A DNA stretch of 64,000 nucleotides. Origin: Fortiea sp. LEGE XX443. Its GTDB lineage: Bacteria; Cyanobacteriota; Cyanobacteriia; Cyanobacteriales; Nostocaceae. The notes below the pieces were generated by a model. It saw nothing but the letters and a program-made list of their open reading frames with translations, made no database searches and was not told where the DNA came from. Position numbers and translations under genes: made by a program. The DNA lies in contig NZ_JADEXZ010000009.1 of NCBI RefSeq assembly GCF_015206815.1, forward strand, positions 48,618 through 112,617. The letters are read 5' to 3'. This document shows positions 36,608-45,241 of the stretch, in pieces. The stretch's first letter is position 1; each line of letters opens with the position of its first letter.

Positions 36608-37630
36608 CTAAGCTGGCTCTGATGACAAAGCTTTCTCAGTATTAGGGTTATATTTCAGTAAAACACCGCGATCGCCGATGATAAATCCTTGATCTGGGCG
36701 AAAAAAGACGACTTTGTACAAATTGGCTGCTACCGACTCTACATCACGGTCTTTTTCCCAGGTTTTGCCGCCATCATTACTACGTAATAAGTTTCCACTA
36801 CCACCGCCAATCCAAATTTCTTCGGGGGTGCGATATGCCAAATCCAATAAACCCCAACTGGTGGATAACTCTGGATATAAAGCTTCTTGCCACTCTTCAG
36901 CGTTATTTGGCTCGCTAAACTGAATCTGACCACCTCTTGCTAACAACCACAACTGCCCGTTGTCAGCAAAACCCATATTTTCCACCCGCCGAGAACTATT
37001 GCGGTTATGGGGAACCCAAGCAGTTTGTCCTGGTTCCCAAGTAGAGTAGAAGCTACCCTTGGCAGAAACGGCGACATATTTACCATCAGCAGAACGTTCC
37101 ATGTTCCGCACGACACCTACAGCTGCTTCTACTTGAGCTTTCCAGTTTTTGCCGCTATCTGTGGTTGTGTAGATTGCCCCTACATCAGTAGCCATTTCAG
37201 CGGAGTTTGCTCCCAGGGCTTGGATGGAAACTGGGCTACCAGGAAGCTTCTCGCTTAAGGCAATACGTGACCAAGAACGACCTTCATCGGTGGTATGTAG
37301 TAGCAGCGAAGGCTCACCGACAATCCACCCTTCCTGTCCTGAAAAACTTACCGCGTCAAAGCGATATCTAGAGTCATCCAGTTCTAGTGTCAGGGGTTTC
37401 CAGGTGTTGCCACCATCTTGGGTTTCTAGGAGAGTAGCGTTACCACCCACCAAAAAACCATGCTGTGGATCTTTGGTAAAGGCGATATCCAGCAGTTTTT
37501 CTTTGGTTGGTACAGTGATAACTTCCCAAGGGTTGGAGCTAGTAGAAGGCACTTTGCTGCAACCAATACACAAGACGACTACTATTAACAAGGCAACTAT
37601 ACGTTGCCAACTTTTCAAAATGGAGTGCAT
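36608..37630 (-). CDS. ycf48: Photosystem II assembly factor Ycf48 (HCF136)
   Basis: A 340-residue protein with a lipoprotein-type signal (VVLCIGC). The mature part is a seven-bladed propeller of BNR-like repeats: T.DGGNTWK, TDEGRSWSR, TDSGKNWK, SNDGGKTWEKD recur at regular spacing. Ycf48 binds the D1 precursor and early photosystem II intermediates in the thylakoid lumen. The gene lies between rubredoxin and psbE, its conserved place. The length matches the family (about 340). Confidence 0.96.
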   Translation of the reverse strand: MHSILKSWQRIVALLIVVVLCIGCSKVPSTSSNPWEVITVPTKEKLLDIAFTKDPQHGFLVGGNATLLETQDGGNTWKPLTLELDDSRYRFDAVSFSGQEGWIVGEPSLLLHTTDEGRSWSRIALSEKLPGSPVSIQALGANSAEMATDVGAIYTTTDSGKNWKAQVEAAVGVVRNMERSADGKYVAVSAKGSFYSTWEPGQTAWVPHNRNSSRRVENMGFADNGQLWLLARGGQIQFSEPNNAEEWQEALYPELSTSWGLLDLAYRTPEEIWIGGGSGNLLRSNDGGKTWEKDRDVESVAANLYKVVFFRPDQGFIIGDRGVLLKYNPNTEKALSSEPA

Positions 37631-37716
37631 CAGTATTTGTTTAGTGTTTTCTCAAAGAAAGCTTTACTTGAGAGATGCGATCGCTCTCTAGAACAGGTAA
37701 AAAAAGATAGCGGGTC

Positions 37717-38052
37717 TTATTGTAAGCCGTAAAGACTGATAAAAAACAAGAAACCCAGAGCCAAAGCCCCAAAAATTAAGATATTCTTTTGTCCTGGCGT
37801 GAGCTTGTTAACACCCAAACCATAACCGAGATTTTCTTTGAAACCGGATGCTGTACCAGACGGGCCAATGTTGGCAAAAGCAGTTTTTTTGGCAGTACAA
37901 ACTGGACACCGCCAATTTACAGGCAATTCTGTAAAGAGTGTCCCTGAAGGAATATCATGCTTATCATCTCCCTTCTCAGGTTCATAAACATAACCGCAGG
38001 CGCGACACTCATAGCGGTCTAACGCTGGAGTCTCAACAGCTTGTTCGCTCAT
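37717..38052 (-). CDS. rubA: Rubredoxin, membrane-anchored, PSII-associated
   Basis: A 111-residue protein from ATG 38052; a longer frame reaches 38127 but lacks support. Residues 13-60 are a rubredoxin domain with two knuckles, YECRACGYVY and WRCPVCTAKK, that bind one iron. The C-terminus has one membrane span (NILIFGALALGFLFFISL). This RubA type is needed for photosystem II and I assembly in cyanobacteria and plants. It is first in the rub-ycf48-psbEFLJ order. Confidence 0.94.
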   Translation of the reverse strand: MSEQAVETPALDRYECRACGYVYEPEKGDDKHDIPSGTLFTELPVNWRCPVCTAKKTAFANIGPSGTASGFKENLGYGLGVNKLTPGQKNILIFGALALGFLFFISLYGLQ

Positions 38053-38247
38053 GGCTAAGGTCTCCCAGAGGGGAATTATTAAATATACGTTAAAAATTAT
38101 GACATAACTGTTAGACTTTTCTATCACTCACACAAATGAATTAAATACCTGAAATCCTTCTGTTTCCCAGATTTCAGAAAAGTCGAAAAGATATAATGTA
38201 AAAGAAAGTAACAGCCTTATTTACACCATAAGTGGTAGAAATTCATT

Positions 38248-38610
38248 GTGTTTGTCCTTAGCGGTTACGAGTACCTTCTAGGCTTCTTAATTATCTGTAG
38301 CCTAGTGCCAGCCCTAGCGCTTTCTGCTTCCAAGCTTCTCAGACCTAGTGGTAACAGCCTGGAACGCCGCACTACCTATGAATCTGGGATGGAACCAATC
38401 GGAGGAGCCTGGATTCAGTTCAACATCCGCTACTACATGTTTGCTCTGGTTTTCGTCGTTTTTGACGTGGAAACCGTGTTTTTGTATCCTTGGGCGGTTG
38501 CTTTCCACCGTTTGGGGCTATTGGCATTCATTGAAGCGCTAATTTTTATCGCAATTCTTGTAATTGCCCTAGTTTACGCATGGCGTAAAGGAGCTTTGGA
38601 ATGGTCTTGA
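38248..38610 (+). CDS. ndhC: NDH-1 subunit 3
   Basis: A 120-residue membrane protein with three spans. The conserved loop [15 protein letters not shown] (here [16 protein letters not shown]) and [23 protein letters not shown] are diagnostic. It is part of the membrane arm of the photosynthetic NDH-1 complex, which accepts electrons from ferredoxin and drives cyclic flow and CO2 uptake. The start is GTG at 38248. The gene overlaps ndhK by 10 bases, and ndhC-K-J form one operon. Confidence 0.97.
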   Translation: MFVLSGYEYLLGFLIICSLVPALALSASKLLRPSGNSLERRTTYESGMEPIGGAWIQFNIRYYMFALVFVVFDVETVFLYPWAVAFHRLGLLAFIEALIFIAILVIALVYAWRKGALEWS

Positions 38611-39335
38611 ATTCTGATTTAAGCACCCAAGACAAAGAGCGAATCATCAACCCCATTGAGCGTCCGACAGTCACTCAAGACCTTTCAGAAAATATTATCT
38701 TGACAACGGTTGATGACCTCTACAACTGGGCAAGGCTTTCGAGTCTTTGGCCTTTACTGTTTGGTACAGCTTGCTGCTTCATTGAGTTTGCAGCTTTAAT
38801 TGGCTCTCGGTTTGACTTTGACCGCTTTGGTTTGATTCCCCGTTCTAGTCCCCGTCAAGCTGATTTGATTATTACAGCCGGGACAATCACCATGAAGATG
38901 GCTCCTCAGTTGGTGCGTCTTTATGAGCAAATGCCTGAGCCGAAGTATGTCATTGCTATGGGCGCTTGTACAATTACTGGCGGGATGTTCAGCGTGGATT
39001 CTCCCACGGCTGTGCGCGGAGTTGATAAATTGATTCCGGTGGATGTGTATTTACCCGGTTGTCCTCCCCGTCCCGAAGCGATTATTGATGCGATCATTAA
39101 GCTGCGGAAGAAAATCGCTAATGATTCCATGCAGGAACGGGATCAAATCAAGCAAACCCACCGGTTCTACAGCACGACACATAACCTGAAGCCGACAGAG
39201 CAAATTTTAACTGGTAAGTATTTGCAGTCAGAAACTCGCTTCACTCCACCGAAGGAATTGACAGAAGCAATTGGTTTACCAGTACCACCGGCGCTGCTAA
39301 CTTCGCAAACCAAGGAGGAACTGAACCGTGGCTGA
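38601..39335 (+). CDS. ndhK: NDH-1 subunit K (iron-sulfur)
   Basis: A 244-residue hydrophilic subunit that carries iron-sulfur cluster N2. The cysteine ligands are visible in [18 protein letters not shown] and [15 protein letters not shown] seven bases upstream of the ATG lies within the end of ndhC. The C-terminal region after residue 190 is variable, as in other cyanobacteria. It overlaps ndhC by 10 and ndhJ by 8 bases, which points to coupled translation. Confidence 0.98.
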   Translation: MVLNSDLSTQDKERIINPIERPTVTQDLSENIILTTVDDLYNWARLSSLWPLLFGTACCFIEFAALIGSRFDFDRFGLIPRSSPRQADLIITAGTITMKMAPQLVRLYEQMPEPKYVIAMGACTITGGMFSVDSPTAVRGVDKLIPVDVYLPGCPPRPEAIIDAIIKLRKKIANDSMQERDQIKQTHRFYSTTHNLKPTEQILTGKYLQSETRFTPPKELTEAIGLPVPPALLTSQTKEELNRG

Positions 39336-39855
39336 AGAAGAATCTAAACCAGTACCAGCAGGGGAAGATTCCTTAGTTCAAGCTGGGGCTATTTCTCAAT
39401 GGTTGGCAGAAAATGGGTTTGATCATGAATCTTTAGCGCCTGATAAGAACGGGGTAGAGATAATTAAAGTGGGGCCAGAATTCTTGCTCCCCATCTCTAC
39501 AGCTTTGTATGCTTATGGGTTTAATTATCTCCAGTTTCAAGGTGGTATCGACCTTGGCCCAGGACAGGATTTGGTTAGCGTGTATCACTTAATTAAGGTG
39601 AGTGATAATGCTGATAAGCCGGAAGAAGTGCGGGTGAAAGTGTTCCTACCACGAGAAAATCCCACAGTGCCTTCAGTGTACTGGATTTGGAAAACCGCAG
39701 ACTGGCAAGAACGTGAAAGCTACGATATGTTCGGCATTGTCTACGAAGGACACCCGAATCTCAAGCGGATTTTGATGCCGGAAGATTGGGTGGGTTGGCC
39801 TTTGCGGAAAGATTACGTCTCGCCTGATTTTTACGAGTTGCAAGACGCTTATTAA
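39328..39855 (+). CDS. ndhJ: NDH-1 subunit J
   Basis: A 175-residue subunit of the NDH-1 peripheral arm (NuoC/30-kDa family). The signature [21 protein letters not shown] is intact, and the end, [20 protein letters not shown], is typical. The GTG start at 39328 has a strong AAGGAGG site nine bases upstream. It ends the ndhCKJ operon and is followed by a hairpin with a T run. Confidence 0.97.
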   Translation: MAEEESKPVPAGEDSLVQAGAISQWLAENGFDHESLAPDKNGVEIIKVGPEFLLPISTALYAYGFNYLQFQGGIDLGPGQDLVSVYHLIKVSDNADKPEEVRVKVFLPRENPTVPSVYWIWKTADWQERESYDMFGIVYEGHPNLKRILMPEDWVGWPLRKDYVSPDFYELQDAY

Positions 39856-39901
39856 AAAGTGCTGAGTGCAAGTTGGTGAGAATTTCGATGTCTCATCTTT
39901 A

Positions 39902-39937
39902 ACCCCTTTCCGGCGGCGGAGAGGGGTAATGTTTTTT
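39902..39937 (+). terminator. Terminator of ndhCKJ
   Basis: ACCCCT at 39902-39907 pairs with AGGGGT at 39922-39927 around a GC-rich loop (TTCCGGCGGCGG), and a run of six T follows. A GCGGAGG/CGCAGAG-type interspersed repeat lies just downstream at about 39950-39980. Confidence 0.75.
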
Positions 39938-40042
39938 ATACCCAAAGTGGCGCGGAGGTTGGCGCAGAGTTTCGCAGAGAATATTTCTACTTTTGCAAGG
40001 ATGGGTGATGATATGAATAGTTAAGTTGTGCAGTGATGGCTT

Positions 40043-41335
40043 ATGTCTAATGAATTATTAAAGTCTTTTCAGCAAGCATATAGAAATTTAGAATTATTAC
40101 CGCTAATTGAGATAAAAGATTTAGATAGATTTAGGGTGAATTATGGTAATGAGGTGATTGAGGAATTAGAACAGTTAGTCGAAGATAGTCCTAATGGTGA
40201 TGGCAAGATTATTTTTACTGGACATCGTGGTTGTGGTAAGTCTACTTTGTTAGCTGAGTTTAGTAGAAGAATGCAAGACCGTTATTTTGTGGTTTTGTTT
40301 TCTATTTCAGACACAATTGAGATGTCAGATGTTAATCACATCAATATTTTGTTTGCGATCGCTGTTAATTTAATGTATGAGGCGGAAGCTCGTAGAGTTG
40401 AAATTCCTAAGTCTGCGAAAGATGCTTTTTATAAGTGGTTTGCTACTCGGACTAAGACTGAAGAATTTAACATTGAGGCTGAAACTTCACTTGGGTTTGA
40501 TTTGCTCAAGTTGATTAGTAATAAGTTAAAAGCTGATGCTGCTGTTCGTTATGAAATTAAACAAGAGTTTGAGAGAAAAATTTCTGATTTAATTGCTCGG
40601 ATTAATGAAATAGCTGCCGTTATTCATGTAGCTACTAGAAAAGATGTTGTAGTGATTATTGATGATTTAGATAAATTGGAACTAGAAAGGGTAAATGATA
40701 TATATAGAGACAATATTAAAACTTTATGTCAACCAAATTTTAGAATTATTTATACACTACCTATTGCTGTTTTACGAGATAAGTTTCTCAGACGACTGAT
40801 TGAGACGGAAACTAATGACCAAGTTGTAGTTATGCCTGTATTAAAGTTATTTGAACAGGGGCAAAGCCGTCAGGTTGGTGCAAAGCCTCGACCGCAAGCA
40901 AAGGATATTTTGTGTGAAATCTTACAAAAACGAATTGCATCTGAACTTATAGAAGCACAAACGGCAGAAAAGATTGTTTTAAATAGTGGTGGCGTGTTGC
41001 GAGAGTTGGTGAGAATTGCTAATGAATGCTGTCGTATTTGTCTGCGATTAATTAGGCGTAAACCTGAACAAGCTGTGGTTATTGATGAGCAAATTTTAGA
41101 TGAGGCGGTTAATAATATCCGTAATGATTTTGCTGTGCCTTTGGGGAAACTGGATTATGGCATCTTGCAAACTACATATAACAACTTTATGCCCGATGAT
41201 CCGAGAGATTCTGAGTTTTTAGATTTGCTCCACGGACTTTATATTTTGGAATATCGCAACCGCAAGAACTGGTACGACGTTCATCCAATAGTTGTAGAAC
41301 TCTTGAGAGACCAGGGGTTAATCAATGACAGTTAA
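40043..41335 (+). CDS. Cassette 2 P-loop ATPase
   Basis: A 430-residue NTPase, paralogue of the 20714-22045 gene. The Walker A motif is GHRGCGKS (60-67) and Walker B is VVIIDDLDK (Asp207). A helical insert about residues 130-190 (KWFATRTKTEEF, FERKISDLIARI) separates them. The C-terminus, LLHGLYILEYRNRKNWYDVHP, looks like a winged helix and matches the end of the cassette 1 ATPase. It overlaps the TPR gene by 11 bases, so translation is likely coupled and the two proteins probably work together. No known family name is assigned; AAA_16, KAP and STAND ATPases are the nearest types. A defence or signalling role is inferred from the cassette layout. Confidence 0.75.
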   Translation: MSNELLKSFQQAYRNLELLPLIEIKDLDRFRVNYGNEVIEELEQLVEDSPNGDGKIIFTGHRGCGKSTLLAEFSRRMQDRYFVVLFSISDTIEMSDVNHINILFAIAVNLMYEAEARRVEIPKSAKDAFYKWFATRTKTEEFNIEAETSLGFDLLKLISNKLKADAAVRYEIKQEFERKISDLIARINEIAAVIHVATRKDVVVIIDDLDKLELERVNDIYRDNIKTLCQPNFRIIYTLPIAVLRDKFLRRLIETETNDQVVVMPVLKLFEQGQSRQVGAKPRPQAKDILCEILQKRIASELIEAQTAEKIVLNSGGVLRELVRIANECCRICLRLIRRKPEQAVVIDEQILDEAVNNIRNDFAVPLGKLDYGILQTTYNNFMPDDPRDSEFLDLLHGLYILEYRNRKNWYDVHPIVVELLRDQGLINDS

Positions 41336-42950
41336 TGAACTATTTGAAGATGCAGAAAATCGAGATGTTTATGATGATTTAATTGTTTCTATCGAGGCTA
41401 AAGCACATCGGTTAAATTTGCTAATTGCGGTTTGTGATGATGCTAGTTTTCGTGATGAAATTATTGCTCAGTATGAAGCAGAATTACAGCCTGAAATTTG
41501 TTGCTATCGGGTGACATTGGCGCGGGGTGAACCGAGTTTGACGGCTGCTGTTGCTCAATTAGTGGAAAGAGAAAAATATTTGCAGCAACATAACCCAGCA
41601 GTTATTACTGTAACTGGTGCAGAACAGCTTTATTTTCTCAAAATGGGGAATGAGCGATCGGAACAACAGGTTTTTTTTGGTTATTTACAGTGGACAAGAG
41701 AAGCATTGAGGGCATTTCCTTTTGCTATAGTTCTCTGGGTGACTAATCAAATATTAGTTGATTTGATGAAGAAAGCACCTGATTTTTGGAGTTGGCGCAA
41801 TGGTGTTTTTCGGTTTGTGTCTAGAAGGAAAAACACTATTTCTGGTAGAGAATTAGAGCCGATTCGTTTTGCTTTCAGTGGTAATGAGATTTCAAACTTG
41901 GATGATGACAATGATTATTTATTGCCTATAGAAGATTTGCAAAGGTTTATTCAAGATGCAGAACAGCGAGATGTAAAAGATGCGGCTTTAGCAACCTTAT
42001 ATTTTAGTTTAGGCAATATTTATAGGAAAAGACTGGAACGGGGTGAGTTTCAGGATTATAAAAAAGAGCAAGAATTAGGAATTAAATATTTAAGCAAAGC
42101 TGTGGAATTACAACAACAGTTAGGTTTAGAGAAAGACTTAGCCCTTAGCCTCAACAACCTAGCATTACTCTACCAATTGCAAGGCAGATACAGCGAAGCC
42201 GAACCCTTGTACATCCAAAGCTTGGGACTGTGGCGCAAACTGCTGGGGGAAGAACATCCCGATATCGCCACAAGTCTTAACAACCTAGCATTACTCTACG
42301 AGTTGCAAGGCAGATACTACGAAGCTGAACCCTTGTACATCGAAGCTTTGGCAATGTCGCGTAAACTGCTGGGGGAAGACAGTCCCGATGTCGCCTCTAG
42401 CCTCAACAACCTAGCATTACTCTACTATTACCAAGACAGATACAGCGACGCTGAACCCTTGTATATCCAAGCTTTCGCACTCAGGCGCAAACTGTTGGGG
42501 GAAGAACATCCTCATGTTGCTGCAAGCCTCAACAACCTTGCGGCACTTTATGAATCCCAAGGTAGATACAGTGAAGCTGAACCCTTGTACATCGAAGCTT
42601 TGGCACTATATCGCAGATTTCTAGGAGAAGAACATCCTGATGTTGCTACAACCCTCAACAACCTAGCACATCTATACAAATCTCAAGGTAGATATGAGGA
42701 ATCTGAACCCTTGTATATACAAGCTTTGGCACTTACACGCAAATTTTTAGGAGAAGAACATCCTGATGTTGCTACAAGCCTAAACAACCTAGCAGCACTA
42801 TATCACTCTCAAGGGATATACAGCAAAAGCGAACCTTTGTATATCCAAGCTTTAGATATTTTAGAGAGACAGTTGGGGGTGGATCACCCAAATACTGTAG
42901 CTTGTCGTAAAAATTTAGCAACTTTACATGATCGCCTATCCTCAGAATAA
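41325..42950 (+). CDS. Cassette 2 partner: shared N-terminal domain fused to kinesin-light-chain-type TPR array
   Basis: A 541-residue protein. Residues 1-190 match the N-terminal domain of the cassette 1 WD40 protein: compare FPFAIVLWVTNQ and KAPDFWSWRNG with FPFPLVLWLQDE and LAPDFKSWAAT. The domain has a Rossmann-like strand order (NLLIAVCDD, AVITVTGAEQL, FAIVLWV) but no P-loop, so it may be a degenerate ATPase domain that binds the preceding ATPase. Residues about 270-540 hold six 42-residue TPR units of the kinesin-light-chain kind (SLNNLALLY, GRYSEAEPLY, KLLGEEHPD). TPR arrays usually bind peptides or partner proteins. Its start overlaps the ATPase gene by 11 bases. Confidence 0.8.
   Translation: MTVNELFEDAENRDVYDDLIVSIEAKAHRLNLLIAVCDDASFRDEIIAQYEAELQPEICCYRVTLARGEPSLTAAVAQLVEREKYLQQHNPAVITVTGAEQLYFLKMGNERSEQQVFFGYLQWTREALRAFPFAIVLWVTNQILVDLMKKAPDFWSWRNGVFRFVSRRKNTISGRELEPIRFAFSGNEISNLDDDNDYLLPIEDLQRFIQDAEQRDVKDAALATLYFSLGNIYRKRLERGEFQDYKKEQELGIKYLSKAVELQQQLGLEKDLALSLNNLALLYQLQGRYSEAEPLYIQSLGLWRKLLGEEHPDIATSLNNLALLYELQGRYYEAEPLYIEALAMSRKLLGEDSPDVASSLNNLALLYYYQDRYSDAEPLYIQAFALRRKLLGEEHPHVAASLNNLAALYESQGRYSEAEPLYIEALALYRRFLGEEHPDVATTLNNLAHLYKSQGRYEESEPLYIQALALTRKFLGEEHPDVATSLNNLAALYHSQGIYSKSEPLYIQALDILERQLGVDHPNTVACRKNLATLHDRLSSE
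42140..42900 (+). repeat. 126-bp TPR-coding tandem repeat, six units
   Basis: Six nearly identical 126-base units with the shared phrase CTCAACAACCTAGCA and GAACCCTTGTA. The closeness of neighbouring units suggests recent duplication, and unit number may vary between strains. Confidence 0.85.
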
Positions 42951-43003
42951 TAGCAGCGATCGCCTAATCTCAGCTTTTCACATTCCAGACAAAAATATTC
43001 TTG

Positions 43004-43087
43004 TTTCAAATAAGAGCTTCCTGTTTTAAGTGAGAACATTCTTGTTTCAAGTGAGAATGTTCCTGTTTCAAGCTAGAAGTTTTGTGT
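43004..43087. repeat. 21-bp degenerate tandem repeat, about four copies
   Basis: Four units of the type TTCTTGTTTCAAGTGAGAA, each 21 bases, lie directly in front of the 63-bp array. The period is one third of the next array's period. Confidence 0.7.
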
Positions 43088-43390
43088 TCTGATGCGGAAT
43101 GGTGGAGTTGTGAAGGCGATCGCTCACTCTTTTTACTCGAAGTTTTGTGTTCTGAAGTGGAATGGTGGAGTTGTGAAGGCGATCGCTCACCTTTTTTACT
43201 TGAAGTTTCTTGTTCGGAAGTGGAATGGTGGTGTTATGAAGGCGATCGCTCTAGCTTTTTACTCGAAGTTTTGTGTTTTGAGGCGGAATGATGGAGTTTT
43301 GAAGGTGATCGCTTCACCTTTTAGCTCGAAGTTTTGTGTTCTGAAGTGGAATGGCGGGGTTGTGAAGGCGATCGCTTGATCTTTTAGCTC
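43078..43390. repeat. 63-bp tandem repeat array, five copies, each with HIP1
   Basis: Units begin with AGTTTTGTGTTCTGAAG at 43078, 43141, 43204, 43267 and 43330, exactly 63 bases apart. Each contains a GGAATGGTGGAGTTGTGAAGG phrase (quoted in part) and most contain the HIP1 octamer; the fourth copy has GTGATCGC instead. The array is open in more than one frame because 63 is a multiple of three, so the apparent frames within it are not evidence of a gene. It ends at the stop codon of vapC, and a lone copy appears at 44019. Confidence 0.9.
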
Positions 43391-43790
43391 ATATTTTTGT
43401 GGGAACGGAAAGCAACCCAAGATGTTGAACAAATGGCAAGAAATCTTTGTCACTAAATAAAAGTGCATTTTGGCTTTCAATGCAAAAAGTAGCGATAATC
43501 ACATCAGCCGTTTTGCGAATAGTAATGCCGCGCTTTCGGAGAATTCTATAGTTATCAGCACTTTTGACGGCAAGATCAATACCTAACATTTCAAAAATTG
43601 TCAGAGAAGTCAGCAATTCCTTTGCTGTTTGATGATCTACATCTGAGCGAAATCCTTGCAGTACCTCAATCAATATAAGATCACCAATGGCAAGCGGTTC
43701 TACTCCTAAAAGAGTATCCAGCTTGTTTGTTTCCGGAGTTTCTCTACCGTTGAAATAGTCTATCCATACACTTGAATCTACAAGAATCAT
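43389..43790 (-). CDS. vapC: PIN-domain toxin, VapC family
   Basis: A 133-residue PIN-domain ribonuclease. The acidic metal-binding residues are visible: Asp5 (MILVDSSVWIDYF), Glu42 (LILIEVLQG), Asp96 (KTADVIIATF) and Asp114/Asp116 (LLFSDKDF). VapC toxins cut tRNA or rRNA and stop growth when free of antitoxin. The gene overlaps vapB by four bases (43787-43790), which is the standard arrangement. Its stop codon lies in sequence that continues from the 63-bp repeat array, so the C-terminal residues VPTKI may be derived from it. Confidence 0.92.
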   Translation of the reverse strand: MILVDSSVWIDYFNGRETPETNKLDTLLGVEPLAIGDLILIEVLQGFRSDVDHQTAKELLTSLTIFEMLGIDLAVKSADNYRILRKRGITIRKTADVIIATFCIESQNALLFSDKDFLPFVQHLGLLSVPTKI

Positions 43791-43981
43791 GGATTTGTTC
43801 TTATCTCATCAAGGTTGCCTTCCCATTTGAGATGACCTCGATAAGCCTTTATTTTTTCTTGTTGCTTTAGTTTAATTAGTGTCTTCAAACCAAGCTCAAT
43901 TACTTCTTGTTTAGTCTTAAGGCCAGTTACTTTAATTGCTTCATCTATTAGCTTTTCATCAATGACAAAATCAGTTTTCAT
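43787..43981 (-). CDS. vapB: VapB-type antitoxin
   Basis: A 64-residue protein reading KTDFVIDEKLIDEAIKVTG, then LKTKQEVIELGLKTLIKLK, which is the DNA-binding antitoxin type found before PIN toxins (VapB/DUF2191 kind). The C-terminal tail (RGHLKWEGNLDEIRTNP) would occupy the toxin active site. It precedes and overlaps vapC, and the pair should repress its own promoter. A diverged copy of the 63-bp repeat sits just upstream at 44019-44062. Confidence 0.88.
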   Translation of the reverse strand: MKTDFVIDEKLIDEAIKVTGLKTKQEVIELGLKTLIKLKQQEKIKAYRGHLKWEGNLDEIRTNP

Positions 43982-44018
43982 GGTATGACTAAATATCTTT
44001 ATGACGATTGTAATTGAA

Positions 44019-44062
44019 GTTTCGTGTTCTGAGGCGGAATGATGGAGTTGTGAGGGCGAAAA
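44019..44062. repeat. Isolated copy of the 63-bp array unit
   Basis: This stretch, GAAGTTTCGTGTTCTGAGGC followed by GGAATGATGGAGTTGTGAGG, matches the first two thirds of the array unit. It lies about 630 bases from the array, on the far side of vapBC and in the same orientation, so the toxin-antitoxin pair is flanked by direct copies. Confidence 0.8.
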
Positions 44063-44081
44063 ACCATCGTATCAATCACCA

Positions 44082-44486
44082 TCAGGATTGTCCTGCTGAT
44101 TTCCAAGTCTGCACCCGGCTTTCTGCTTCCATCGGTAACGCCTCCACCCGTTGACGAATACGAGCCAGCACTTCTTCACGTTGTCTATAGCGTTTTGGCA
44201 ACAAATCGCGGATTTCTTGCTCCAGTTCATTGAAAAAATCTTCTGCTTTTTTCCCTTGTCCTTCCTGCATCTGTTCCAAACTAAGTTTAATACCCTTTAA
44301 AGTTTCTACTAACTCAGCCGCATCTAAAAGTTCTTGATAAGATTCTGCATCTTGAACAACTAACTCTGCTTTTCCATTGACAGTCAGAACTAAGGGATGT
44401 TTTGTTTGTTTAATCTGTTGTAAGAACTCAGTAGTATTACGTTTAAACTCAGTGAGAGAATGTATATCTTTTGATAGATTTATCAT
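44082..44486 (-). CDS. Phd/YefM-type antitoxin, no toxin partner seen
   Basis: A 134-residue protein whose first 80 residues have the Phd/YefM fold pattern: LTEFKRNTTEFLQQIKQTKHPLVLTVNGKAELVVQD (read in parts) followed by AESYQELLD. The C-terminal half is helical and charged (EEVLARIRQRVEALP). Such proteins bind and block RelE/Doc-type toxins and repress their operon. No toxin frame follows; downstream is only the stray repeat copy and the vapBC pair. It may be an orphan or may have lost its toxin. The longer tail than usual is a mild oddity. Confidence 0.75.
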   Translation of the reverse strand: MINLSKDIHSLTEFKRNTTEFLQQIKQTKHPLVLTVNGKAELVVQDAESYQELLDAAELVETLKGIKLSLEQMQEGQGKKAEDFFNELEQEIRDLLPKRYRQREEVLARIRQRVEALPMEAESRVQTWKSAGQS

Positions 44487-44752
44487 AATATAAATATTGA
44501 ATTAGCATCTAATTCAATGCTAAAAAGTATCTGTTTAGTTTGTCAATCTAATTATGAAGTGTTTGCAGTCTACTGATGAAAGCGATCAACTCATAACTTT
44601 AATTCCAATGAAGATGACTTACTCCAGTACGGGCAGAATACATACATTAAGTGCGCTATCTGATATTCTTTCTGCAAGAATAGCTATCCAGTAGGTAAAT
44701 TGGGATATAGATCCAGAAAATTTTTCTGTCCAAACCTAACCCACACATCGGA

Positions 44753-45241
44753 ATGAGAGAACATTATCGAGATTTCTTGATTCGTAGCTGGGATAAAGGC
44801 GATCGCACCAGAGCGGCCGCAGTCATCAGTTATGTATTATCAGAATACGGCTTGGGTTGGGAACCCAACGGTGCTGACAGAGACGTGTTGCAAGTAGAGG
44901 AATGTTACTTAGCGACAGGTGGTGAGTTTTGGGTAATTGAACACCAAAGTCAGATAGTAGGTACTGGGGCATATTACCCCATAAGCCGTGGGGAAAAAGC
45001 CGTCGAAATTCGCAAAATGTATCTTTTACCGAGTGTTAGGGGTATAGGATTGGGGAAATATTTGTTACAACAGCTAGAAGCAGCGATCGCTATCCGGGGT
45101 TTTCAGCAAATTTGGATTGAAACCGCCAGCAGTTTAGTAGAAGCAGTCAAGCTATACGAAAGCAATGGCTATCAACCAGAAACAGGTGTGGAAACTGCAC
45201 GATGCGATCGCGTGTATGTTAAATATCTCAACCAATTCTAA
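44753..45241 (+). CDS. GNAT-family N-acetyltransferase
   Basis: A 162-residue single GNAT domain. The acetyl-CoA binding segment is MYLLPSVRGIGLGKYLLQQLE (read in parts), preceded by QIVGTGAYYPI and EIRKMYL, and the C-terminal strand region is IWIETASSLVEAVKLYESNGY. It transfers an acetyl group from acetyl-CoA to an unknown amine. It has an extended N-terminal region with a HIP1 site. The stop codon abuts the start codon of the comF-like gene, so the two are likely cotranscribed. Confidence 0.85.
   Translation: MREHYRDFLIRSWDKGDRTRAAAVISYVLSEYGLGWEPNGADRDVLQVEECYLATGGEFWVIEHQSQIVGTGAYYPISRGEKAVEIRKMYLLPSVRGIGLGKYLLQQLEAAIAIRGFQQIWIETASSLVEAVKLYESNGYQPETGVETARCDRVYVKYLNQF

Noticed and set aside
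43082..43379. Open frames of 69 and 95 codons within the 63-bp array
   Set aside because: The period is a multiple of three, so any stop-free frame stays open by repetition; two frames are open at once and there is no start signal.
43004..43390. A CRISPR array
   Set aside because: The 21- and 63-base units repeat directly without unique spacers, and no cas genes are present.
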